NCBI GenBank assembly: GCA_964567585.1
Contig: CAZMND010000041.1
Location: forward strand, 1-18,183
DNA length: 18,183 bases
DNA from: CALZKI01 sp964567585
GTDB lineage: Bacteria; Bacillota; Clostridia; Lachnospirales; Lachnospiraceae
Direction: 5' to 3'
How positions within the stretch are numbered: position 1 is the first letter of the stretch; the number at the start of each line of letters is the position of its first letter. Both the position numbers and the translations under genes were made by a program. This document shows, piece by piece, positions 8,156 to 15,228 of the stretch. The notes beneath the pieces were generated by a model. It saw only the letters and a list, made by a program, of their open reading frames with translations, did not search any database and was not told where the DNA came from.

Positions 8156-8186
8156 AATCTTTCTCTCCAAGCTTATTTTTTACACC

Positions 8187-9251
8187 TTATTTTGAAACGG
8201 AAATTTCCATTTTATCTGCATCAACTGTAAATGTGTATGTACCTGCATCTAAAACTTTTACATTGTATGCATCTTCCAAAAGGGCTCTTGAACCATCATC
8301 CGCTACGTTAGAACCATTCATACCAAGTCCTGTGTCTTTACCTGAATCCCATACCATAAAGTAAAGTTCAATTCCCGCATCTAAATCCATTGTGATTTTG
8401 AAAGTATTTGTTCCGTCTACTCTTTCCAAATCCTTGTTTTCAGACCAGTCAGAAACCCAGCTTCCTTTTACAACAATACTTGTGTTTTCATTTACAACAT
8501 ATGCCGGCTCTTCCACTTCTTCTTTTACTGCCGCTGCGCTTGCATCGCCGTTACGAACAATAGAAAGTGTATCCTGAGCAGGTTTTTCCGGATCTGTTGT
8601 CAATGTGATTGTATAGTTACCATCCATAATAACGTTTACGTTGGCTGTTAATGTAGAACCACCAAGTCCGCCGCCGTTTTCCATCTGAGTTTCATCAATA
8701 GATGTAAAACAACCAAAACCTTTCTGTCCGTCCCAGCCCCAGTCGTGAATTACCTGGAACTGGTCACCTGCATATAAATCAAGTGTAATTGCAAATTCAT
8801 TTGTAGCATTACCTGTAGCTTTAAGCTGACAAGCTTCTTTTACCGCATCATCTACAGCACCTGCCCAGCTACTGTCTGCAAGAACAGTACTTGTACCGGC
8901 ACCTACCACATACCATAAACGTGTATCTTCAGCCACTTTTGTATTTTTAAAGCTACCGTATAAAACAGTGTCAGCTTCAAAAGTTGCTGTGGATAAATCT
9001 TTTAAACTTGTTTCCAAAAATGTAGGTGTTTCATACCAGCCTAAAAATTCAGTATTCTCTACCGCTTCAAACTGTGCATAATCGCTAAGCACCTCTCCTG
9101 CCTTTGCAGTCACTTTACCAAGTTCTGTTTCGCCGTTCATAAATGTCACCGTAATATCAGCTGCTTCTTCTGCCCCACAAGCCAAAAGCATCATGGCTGA
9201 CATAATAAAAGTTACGGCAAATGAAAGAATTTTCTTCATTTTCTTTTTCAT
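8187..9251 (-). CDS. Starch-binding-like surface lipoprotein (InlB-like repeat plus two SusE/SusF-like modules)
   Basis: A 354-aa lipoprotein with lipobox LLAC (Cys25). Residues 31-104 look like an InlB B-type/Flg_new repeat (ITVTFMNG, FLGWYETP, DTVLYGSF). Two similar beta modules follow, about 110-235 and 255-354. Each has exposed aromatic residues (WYVVG...SSW...WGWDGQKGFG; GSWVSDW...LYFMVWDSG) and ends in a TYTFTVD-like or NYTITLT strand, as in SusE/SusF and CBM-type starch-binding domains. It has no catalytic motif. Likely role: holding starch or maltodextrin at the cell surface for the transporter. It is the first gene of the operon. The ATG at 9249-9251 has AAGGAGGG seven bases upstream, downstream of the operators at 9284-9318. 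Confidence 0.75.
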   Translation of the reverse strand: MKKKMKKILSFAVTFIMSAMMLLACGAEEAADITVTFMNGETELGKVTAKAGEVLSDYAQFEAVENTEFLGWYETPTFLETSLKDLSTATFEADTVLYGSFKNTKVAEDTRLWYVVGAGTSTVLADSSWAGAVDDAVKEACQLKATGNATNEFAITLDLYAGDQFQVIHDWGWDGQKGFGCFTSIDETQMENGGGLGGSTLTANVNVIMDGNYTITLTTDPEKPAQDTLSIVRNGDASAAAVKEEVEEPAYVVNENTSIVVKGSWVSDWSENKDLERVDGTNTFKITMDLDAGIELYFMVWDSGKDTGLGMNGSNVADDGSRALLEDAYNVKVLDAGTYTFTVDADKMEISVSK

Positions 9252-9283
9252 AAAGTTACCCTCCTTATTTAGGTTAAATAGAT

Positions 9284-9318
9284 TTTACTTAATCGTTTAA
9301 GTTAAACGGTTAAGTAAA
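9284..9318. promoter_or_regulatory. Composite LacI-type operator (two overlapping sites)
   Basis: A 35-bp near-perfect palindrome centred on 9301: 9-bp arms TTTACTTAA/TTAAGTAAA and 7-bp arms CGTTTAA/TTAAACG, with a single mismatched pair between them. It reads as two LacI-family operators with central CG: ACTTAATCGTTTAAGT (9287-9302) and AGTTAAACGGTTAAGT (9300-9315), centres 13 bp apart. Both lie at about -4 to +24 relative to the predicted start of the maltodextrin operon, a classic repression position. The obvious ligand is the regulator encoded at 9495-10379. Confidence 0.82.
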
Positions 9319-9346
9319 TGTTAGCACTGAATTTTTAGAATGTCAA
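9318..9346 (-). promoter_or_regulatory. Promoter of the maltodextrin operon
   Basis: On the minus strand TTGACA (9341-9346, full consensus) is followed after 17 bp by TAACAT (9318-9323) with an extended TGC in front. Transcription would begin near 9311, inside the operator pair. This is the strongest promoter seen in the window. Confidence 0.8.
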
Positions 9347-9359
9347 CATTGTTGTTGAC
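9342..9359. promoter_or_regulatory. 18-bp inverted repeat overlapping the -35 box
   Basis: GTCAACA-TTGT-TGTTGAC has perfect 7-bp arms and a 4-bp spacer. It covers the -35 box of the maltodextrin promoter and the bases just upstream. Its sequence differs from the LacI-type operators, so a second regulator could bind here. It does not fit a catabolite-control cre box. Confidence 0.4.
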
Positions 9360-9384
9360 TTTTTATTTTTCGTTTGTAAAATAG

Positions 9385-9400
9385 AATTAAGTTGTTAAGT
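9385..9400. promoter_or_regulatory. Third LacI-type operator candidate
   Basis: AATTAAGTTGTTAAGT keeps one perfect half-site (TTAAGT) and five of six bases of the other, with a degenerate centre (GTTG instead of nCGn). Its centre is 85 bp from the nearer main operator, about eight helical turns, which would suit a repression loop. A further half-site, TTAAGTAA, lies at 9460-9467 close to the regulator's own start. Confidence 0.5.
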
Positions 9401-9494
9401 AATTTCAAAGGATTTTTTCTTGAAAAACCTTACATTTTATATTGAAACATTCCAAAAAATTAAGTAAAAAAATTTTTCAGCAAGCGGAGGCAAA

Positions 9495-10379
9495 ATGGAG
9501 AAGAAAGTAACCGTAAAGGACGTGGCCAGAGAAGCCGGCGTTTCCGTTGCAACAGTTTCTTATATTATGAATAACCGTACTGACCAGAAAATCAGCAGTC
9601 AGACCAGAAAGAAAGTATTACAGATTGCCAATCTTTTAAACTATCGTCCAAGCCACGCTGCGAAAAGTCTGGCAACAGGGCGTAACAACATTATAGGGGT
9701 CGCATATCACTTAAACTCCAATACACCCAGCCGCAATCTGGAAATTACTTCTTTTGTAAATATGCTCATTGAACGTTTGAATCGTATGCAGTATGACGTT
9801 CTGTTTATGCCCGTAAAAGCTGTCGAAGATAATCTGCCCATTAACCGGAATATCGATGCCATCATTGCCATTGATTTATCTCACGAACAATTCAAGGCTA
9901 TTGCGGAAAACTATTTGGTTCCCGTTATTAATGTGGATATGATTGTGGAGGATAATTTGTTTTATCAGATATATTCCGATTTTCCATCACTTATTTTAAT
10001 GGCTCAAAAAGAACTGGGGACTGACGACTGCTATCTGATTTTGGATGAATTTGCAAATGAACTTTACCAACAGTTTATTACCACTGCTTTTCCGAAGGAA
10101 CATATTTTGATGCTTCCCGATTGTTCTGCGGATACATTGACAGCCCTTGGCGATAAATCCGTGATTGTCATCGGTACATATCTTGCCTTGATTGTCCGTC
10201 CTTACATAAACGATAAAAATATGGTTGTAATTTCTTCAGGCGAAACAAGCCATATTTTAACTCCTGAAACAAAGGTTGTGAACAATGATATATCAAAGAA
10301 AGCCAATTTGACAATGAATATCTTACTGAATGCATTAGATAGGAATTTTGACTTAGCACATGACCATAAGGTGTTGTAG
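9495..10379 (+). CDS. LacI-family transcriptional regulator of the maltodextrin operon
   Basis: DNA-binding repressor, 294 aa. The helix-turn-helix is VTVKDVAREAGVSVATVSYIMNNR (4-27), followed by the hinge RPSHAAKSLATGRNNIIGV (51-69) that binds the minor groove. The rest is a periplasmic-binding-protein-like effector domain, about 40 residues shorter than in the usual 330-340 aa proteins, without any visible frame break. It is transcribed away from the maltodextrin operon and is the only plus-strand gene. The ATG has GCGGAGG four bases upstream. A weak promoter can be proposed (TTGAAA at 9442-9447, TAAAAA at 9465-9470), overlapping an operator half-site, so self-control is possible. The effector is probably a malto-oligosaccharide, by context. 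Confidence 0.9.
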   Translation: MEKKVTVKDVAREAGVSVATVSYIMNNRTDQKISSQTRKKVLQIANLLNYRPSHAAKSLATGRNNIIGVAYHLNSNTPSRNLEITSFVNMLIERLNRMQYDVLFMPVKAVEDNLPINRNIDAIIAIDLSHEQFKAIAENYLVPVINVDMIVEDNLFYQIYSDFPSLILMAQKELGTDDCYLILDEFANELYQQFITTAFPKEHILMLPDCSADTLTALGDKSVIVIGTYLALIVRPYINDKNMVVISSGETSHILTPETKVVNNDISKKANLTMNILLNALDRNFDLAHDHKVL

Positions 10380-10386
10380 AATGAAG

Positions 10387-10418
10387 TGTGCCCAGAGATG
10401 ACTCCGGGCACATTTTTT
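10387..10418 (+). terminator. Terminator after the LacI-family gene
   Basis: TGTGCCC and GGGCACA form a 7-bp stem, extended by GAG/CTC inside one A-C mismatch, and are followed by six T residues (10413-10418). It starts 8 bp after the regulator's stop. The T run overlaps the last codon of the convergent response regulator gene; that strand has no T run after the hairpin. Confidence 0.85.
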
Positions 10419-11169
10419 ATGTTGTATATTTCTGTTTTTCGAAAAAATTATCTATTTCCTGAATAATTTTCTGCGGTTCCATACTCTTAAGAAGGTATCC
10501 CTCCGGTTTCAATTCCAAAACCTTCATAATACTTTCTTTATCATTTTTTCCTGTTAAAAAGATTACCGGAATATCACAAAACTCGGTTTCCGTACGAATC
10601 ATTTCAAACACCTGACTTCCGTCAATTACAGGCATTTCATAATCAAGAAGCACAAGGTCAGGACGGTTTGTGGCAAGATATTTAATTGCCATCGCACCTG
10701 AGTTTGCCAGAATCACCTGATATTTGTCTTCCAGCCATCTCTTGATGTTTCGAAGCATAATTCCCGAATCATCCACTACAAGAATTTTCTTTTTTATGTG
10801 CTTTCCGTGTTCTCTGATAAATTCATCTATCTTCTTTGCAGAGGCTTTCACATCGATGGGACGCTCAAAAACTTCCTGAAGAATATGTTTCGGTAAAATT
10901 TCACGCATAACAGCGGTGTCTTCACCCACATAAAAAATCGGGTTGTCTTCTTCCACTGCTTTGTCGCGTAAATAAACCAATTCTTTCGTTTTTTCTTCCC
11001 CGTCACTTTCCATAAACAATAACACAACTTCGAAGGTTTCTTTTAATTTGGAAAGTTCCTGTATATCCAGTTCTGCCGAAACCGGATTATATTCCAGTTC
11101 CTTTAACTGTTCAATCATGGACATTGGAAGAAAACTGTTTTTTTCCATTACAACTAATATATTCTGCAT
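10417..11169 (-). CDS. Response regulator with a degenerate N-terminal half and a C-terminal receiver domain
   Basis: A cytoplasmic signalling protein of 250 aa. Residues 127-245 are a complete receiver: acidic pair D133/D134 (ILVVDDS), phospho-acceptor Asp176 (LVLLDYEMP), Thr206 (FLTGKND) and Lys228 (LLKS). Residues 1-120 look like a second receiver-like fold (ILVVMEKNSF, EVVLLFMESD, PIFYVGEDT, ERPIDVKA) without the acidic pair or acceptor Asp, so it cannot be phosphorylated in the usual way. There is no DNA-binding or enzymatic output domain; it probably works by protein contact. It starts 20 bp after the hybrid kinase stop, with GAAAGGA upstream, so both form one operon and the kinase is the likely phosphate donor. 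Confidence 0.87.
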   Translation of the reverse strand: MQNILVVMEKNSFLPMSMIEQLKELEYNPVSAELDIQELSKLKETFEVVLLFMESDGEEKTKELVYLRDKAVEEDNPIFYVGEDTAVMREILPKHILQEVFERPIDVKASAKKIDEFIREHGKHIKKKILVVDDSGIMLRNIKRWLEDKYQVILANSGAMAIKYLATNRPDLVLLDYEMPVIDGSQVFEMIRTETEFCDIPVIFLTGKNDKESIMKVLELKPEGYLLKSMEPQKIIQEIDNFFEKQKYTT

Positions 11170-11189
11170 ATGTTATGTCCTTTCTTCGT

Positions 11190-14100
11190 CTACTCGTGCA
11201 TTGTGTATTCCGTATCCTCTTTGATAAGTTCAATCATCAAATCGGCAATTTCAGGATCAAACTGCGTAGCCTTTCCTTTTTCCAATTCCCCCGTTACAAC
11301 TTCCTGTGGCAGGACATCTCTGTAACTACGTTTCGATGTCATCGCATCATAAGCATCCGCCACACCGATAATTCTGGCCAGCTCCGGTATTTCCTCACCC
11401 TTAAGTCCGTCCGGATATCCGCGGCCATCATAACGTTCATGATGCCATCTTGCGCCAATGGCAATATCCGGAATTTCCGATACTTCCTTTAAGATATTCT
11501 CACCAATGGCAGGATGCGTCTTAATAATCGCATATTCCTCATCCGTAAGCTTCGACGGCTTATTAATAATCTCCCTTGGAACACCAATCTTTCCAATATC
11601 ATGAAGCATGGCTGCATATTGAAGCTGTTCCAGTTTTTCTCCTGTATAGCCCATTTTTTTAGAAAGCATTACGGAATACTGGGCAACACGGGTGGAATGA
11701 CCATTCGTATAAGAGTCCTTGGCGTCGATGGTATTTGCCAGTGCCTGTACCATCTGCCATGATAAGCGTTCCACCGATTCCCTTCTGTTTTCCGCAACCT
11801 CGGTCTGTTTTTCCACTTCCTGCTGCAGATTTTTTTGCAAATAAGAAAGTTCCAAAATTCGGCGGATTCTCTGAATTGCCACATCTTTTCTGAAAGGTTT
11901 TCTAAGGAAATCTATTGCTCCCTCACTAAAGCCTTGTATTTCCGTATTTTCCTCAACATCGGATGTTAAAAATACAACTGGTATATCAATATATTCCGGA
12001 TGATTCTTAAGGGCTTTGATTACATCGTGACCATCCATCTCCGGCATATAAACATCCAGCAAAATAAGGTCCGGCTTTTTTGTTTCCAGCACTTCAAAAG
12101 CTTCCCTGCCGGATTGAACTGCCACAACATCAAACTCATTTTTCAGCATGTTCTTTACCGCTTTAATGTTGATAATATCATCATCTATCATCATAACGCG
12201 TGCTTTATGTGCCGGCTCTTTCTGTGCTTCCTCTGTAAGCATCTCGCACATCTTTTCGGTCAGTTTCAGAACCTCTTCCATTGCAACATCCGTTACATAG
12301 ATACTAAGCTGTTCTACCATGGAGTGCATATTTTCCGGGAATTCATAGCCTTCTACTTCCTTCATAGAAGCGTCAACTTCATCTAAATCAAAGCTATCCA
12401 TCGCATCATGAAGACGCACCAGTGTCTGTTTCATTTCCTCGAAAGACACCCATACTTTATTCTCTTCCTCCGCCACAACGTGGTCTTTTAAAAGTTCTTT
12501 ATAGCTTCTGTACCATGCAAGGATTTCCGGTGTACGTTTTTCAATTTTTTCGGTTTCTCCGGCATTTCCAAGCTGTTCCATCTGATAAAACTGCTCAGAC
12601 AACTCCAGTGCACCTATCATTCTTGCCATACTTTTTAAAGCATGCACTTCAATTGTATAATCACGAATCAGCCCCTCTTTCAGGCATTCTTCCACCTTAT
12701 TGCTCTTTGAATCAATAAGCTTATAAAAATCGCCAAGAAGACTCATAAACAATTCTTCGGAACCACAGTTTTTGATACCTTCTGCCACATCTAAGCCTTC
12801 GATAGCCGGTAAACCGATATCCATCGTTTCCACAGCATCATCTTTGACCTGCTTAGTTACATAGGCCGTTGCCTCTTCATATTTCACAATCTCTTGTGGC
12901 AACCATCTTAAAAGACATTCTGTCATATCCTTCATTCGGATTGGCTTTGCCACAAAATCACTCATCTGTTCTTTTATGAACATTTCCTTTGCTTCTGCAG
13001 TAGCATTTGCCGAAAGAGCCACTATCGGAAGGTCCTTAAAGTCACTTCCCTGTAATTTTCGAATAGCTTTTGTCGCTTCAACACCATCCATAACCGGCAT
13101 CATATGGTCCATAAAAACAATATGATACTTCTTCGCCAAAACCTTCTGAATTGCCTCTTTACCATTCTTCGCAACATCCATACGCATTTTGAACGGTTCC
13201 AAAAGACCTTTGGCTACCTTCAAATTCATCTCATTGTCATCTACCAGTAAAATATTAGCATCAGGAGCTGTAAAATAAATTTGCTCTGCTTCTACAGTCC
13301 GAACTGTCATTTCTTCGCGGTTCAAAAGTTGGCTAAAATTCAAGCTGTATAACGGTTTTGTGATGACCATTACATTTTTTATATACGCATTTTCCTTCAT
13401 CGGATTCTGTAAAATGCATAAAGTACCGCCTGTTTGTTCTATCTGTTTACGTTCGTCATCCGAAAGCGGCTTTACAGTATCCAAAATCACAAAATCCACT
13501 TTTGAATCCGGTGTCACCTTTAAATCAACACATTTTATCTGATACTGTTTAGCAAGTTTCATAGCCTCATTCTTTGCCGGGTCACTATCGACTTTTATTC
13601 CGATAACACTTTGTCTTGCTTTGTCAGTTTTTAATTTTGTGGCTTCTCTTGCATCCACAATTCTCTGTGGGATTTTGAAACTAAACGTACTTCCCACACC
13701 ATATGTACTTTCCACGCTGATGGTTCCGTTCATCAATTCTACAAGTTGCTTACAGATAGCAAGACCCAGTCCACTACCTTCCTTGTGATGATTTCTAATT
13801 TTATCTACCTGCGAAAAAGAACCAAACAACTTATCAATATCTTCTTCTTTTATTCCCTGACCACTATCTTGAATCTTAAAAATAAGTTCTACATTTTCCA
13901 TATCCAGTGAATTCATTTCCACTGTCAATTTCACAAAACCTTTATCCGTAAACTTAATGGCATTGTTCATAAGATTAATAATAACCTGTCTGATTCTTTG
14001 CATATCACCATACAATTTACGTGGCATTTTCGGATCAATGTCATATAAAAGTTCAACCTGTTTATCGCCGATTCTATTAAAGAAGATCATGGATAAATCA

Positions 14101-15128
14101 TGGAACATTGACATGGGTTCATATCTGTCAGCAATAATTTCCATCTTACCCGACTCAATTTTGGAAAAATCGAGGATATCGTTGATAATCGTAAGCAGGG
14201 CATTCCCTGAACTCTTAATGTTGTTAAGATACTCTCTGGTCTGTTGTGAATGCTCTTCCCTCAGCAAAATATCCGTCATACCAACAATAGCATTCATAGG
14301 AGTTCTGATTTCATGAGACATTGTAGACAAGAAACTCGACTTCGCCTCGTTGGCCGCCTCTGCTCTCTGCTTCTCAATTTCCATCTCTTGCATTGCAAGT
14401 GCCTTGTCATAGTAATAAGCACGCTTGTTTCCCTGCATAACCATAATAATAACTGTTATACTTAAAATTATGGAAATGACGGACATCAACAGCTGATTTA
14501 ATTGAAGTTGCTGATACAACAACTGAATCTGTTCATTATCCGTTTGTTCCACCAAAGCGGAAGCCGGAATTATCATTGAATATAAAATCAGCAAAACACC
14601 TATAATGCATGTCAATCCCAATTCCCATTTTTCCAATTGGCGGTTATTCATTTCCAGAGCAAATTGTTTCCGCCATTTTTTACCCTTTATCCAAAATAGC
14701 AGCAACAAACAAAGTACAATAAAATATAAAACAAATGACCAAATTAGAAACCAATCCGCACTTTCCATTTCAGTCGCATCACCCATCTCCATAGGTTTTA
14801 TGAAAAGCGAAGGCAATGAAAAAAACGGAACCACCAGTCCATTTAAAATACCGATTGTCGGTATAATCAATAAGAATCCTTTCATCTTTTTCTCTTTACG
14901 CACTAGGTAATTGTTTAATCCACAAACAAATATCATAAAGGCCTGTGCCAAAGTAGGTATGAAAGTGGTTAAAAGCATAGAAATGACATAATTAATCACA
15001 TAAAACCATCTTTGTTTTTTCGCTTCCATTCCATTTTCTAATAAGAGATATCTTTGCATTAAAAAGAGCGATATAAAAATTGTAGTCGTTTCCAAATATG
15101 GTACGATTTTTGCAAGCACATCTAACAT
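11190..15128 (-). CDS. Giant hybrid histidine kinase with internal phosphorelay and HD-GYP output
   Basis: This is a 1312-aa membrane sensor. Residues 1-235 contain about seven hydrophobic segments and little extracytoplasmic sequence; 236-263 is a coiled linker. HisKA has His272 (STMSHEIRTPMNA); the ATPase has N389 (LMNNAIKF), DSGQGI (421-426) and GSGLGL (451-456). Residues 505-605 look like a degenerate receiver. Receiver 1 (625-740) has D630/D631, acceptor Asp674, Lys728. HPt (about 775-880) has His829 (VHALKS). Residues 890-970 are an unassigned helical segment. Receiver 2 (976-1090) has D982/D983, acceptor Asp1025, Lys1077. HD-GYP (about 1120-1310) has H1144, HD1176-1177, H1205, HH1229-1230, GYP1237-1239 and D1258, so it looks active, probably on cyclic di-GMP. 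The ATG has GAGGAGG upstream. One chain thus holds sensing, relay and output. Confidence 0.95.
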   Translation of the reverse strand: MLDVLAKIVPYLETTTIFISLFLMQRYLLLENGMEAKKQRWFYVINYVISMLLTTFIPTLAQAFMIFVCGLNNYLVRKEKKMKGFLLIIPTIGILNGLVVPFFSLPSLFIKPMEMGDATEMESADWFLIWSFVLYFIVLCLLLLFWIKGKKWRKQFALEMNNRQLEKWELGLTCIIGVLLILYSMIIPASALVEQTDNEQIQLLYQQLQLNQLLMSVISIILSITVIIMVMQGNKRAYYYDKALAMQEMEIEKQRAEAANEAKSSFLSTMSHEIRTPMNAIVGMTDILLREEHSQQTREYLNNIKSSGNALLTIINDILDFSKIESGKMEIIADRYEPMSMFHDLSMIFFNRIGDKQVELLYDIDPKMPRKLYGDMQRIRQVIINLMNNAIKFTDKGFVKLTVEMNSLDMENVELIFKIQDSGQGIKEEDIDKLFGSFSQVDKIRNHHKEGSGLGLAICKQLVELMNGTISVESTYGVGSTFSFKIPQRIVDAREATKLKTDKARQSVIGIKVDSDPAKNEAMKLAKQYQIKCVDLKVTPDSKVDFVILDTVKPLSDDERKQIEQTGGTLCILQNPMKENAYIKNVMVITKPLYSLNFSQLLNREEMTVRTVEAEQIYFTAPDANILLVDDNEMNLKVAKGLLEPFKMRMDVAKNGKEAIQKVLAKKYHIVFMDHMMPVMDGVEATKAIRKLQGSDFKDLPIVALSANATAEAKEMFIKEQMSDFVAKPIRMKDMTECLLRWLPQEIVKYEEATAYVTKQVKDDAVETMDIGLPAIEGLDVAEGIKNCGSEELFMSLLGDFYKLIDSKSNKVEECLKEGLIRDYTIEVHALKSMARMIGALELSEQFYQMEQLGNAGETEKIEKRTPEILAWYRSYKELLKDHVVAEEENKVWVSFEEMKQTLVRLHDAMDSFDLDEVDASMKEVEGYEFPENMHSMVEQLSIYVTDVAMEEVLKLTEKMCEMLTEEAQKEPAHKARVMMIDDDIINIKAVKNMLKNEFDVVAVQSGREAFEVLETKKPDLILLDVYMPEMDGHDVIKALKNHPEYIDIPVVFLTSDVEENTEIQGFSEGAIDFLRKPFRKDVAIQRIRRILELSYLQKNLQQEVEKQTEVAENRRESVERLSWQMVQALANTIDAKDSYTNGHSTRVAQYSVMLSKKMGYTGEKLEQLQYAAMLHDIGKIGVPREIINKPSKLTDEEYAIIKTHPAIGENILKEVSEIPDIAIGARWHHERYDGRGYPDGLKGEEIPELARIIGVADAYDAMTSKRSYRDVLPQEVVTGELEKGKATQFDPEIADLMIELIKEDTEYTMHE

Positions 15129-15163
15129 TACCTACACCTCCTCAAATTCCCCATAGATAATTA

Positions 15164-15172
15164 ATTATATCA
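15164..15172 (-). promoter_or_regulatory. Extended -10 promoter of the hybrid kinase operon
   Basis: The minus strand reads TGATATAAT, a full extended -10 (hexamer TATAAT at 15164-15169) with no clear -35. Transcription would start near 15157, 29 bp before the kinase ATG. It begins just after the terminator of the preceding ABC operon. Confidence 0.6.
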
Positions 15173-15182
15173 CACTCATTAT

Positions 15183-15210
15183 AAAAAGACAGATTCTTTT
15201 TAAATCTGCC
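15183..15210 (-). terminator. Terminator of the MerR/ABC operon
   Basis: GGCAGATT pairs with AATCTGTC (one G-U) around a 7-base loop and is followed by TTTTT on the minus strand. It starts 19 bp after the ABC-2 permease stop. Confidence 0.82.
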
Positions 15211-15228
15211 TTTAAGATTATATTAATA

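Noticed and set aside
8156..8170. TTG start for the GH13 enzyme
   Set aside because: The GGAGAG that begins in that codon is the ribosome binding site for the ATG at 8155.
9266..9280. TATTTA-GGT-TAAATA inverted repeat just upstream of the lipoprotein ribosome binding site
   Set aside because: It is short and AT-rich, lacks the central CG of the operators, and could arise by chance.
9314..9330. Possible CcpA cre box near the maltodextrin promoter
   Set aside because: The best alignment misses several conserved positions, including the central CG and the terminal CA.
9252..9494. Riboswitch or small gene in the divergent intergenic region
   Set aside because: The region is fully explained by a promoter, operators and ribosome binding sites; no long leader structure or coding frame is apparent.
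12422..12718. Plus-strand open frames within the kinase gene
   Set aside because: They are antisense to a continuous 1312-codon gene with domains throughout and lack ribosome binding sites.
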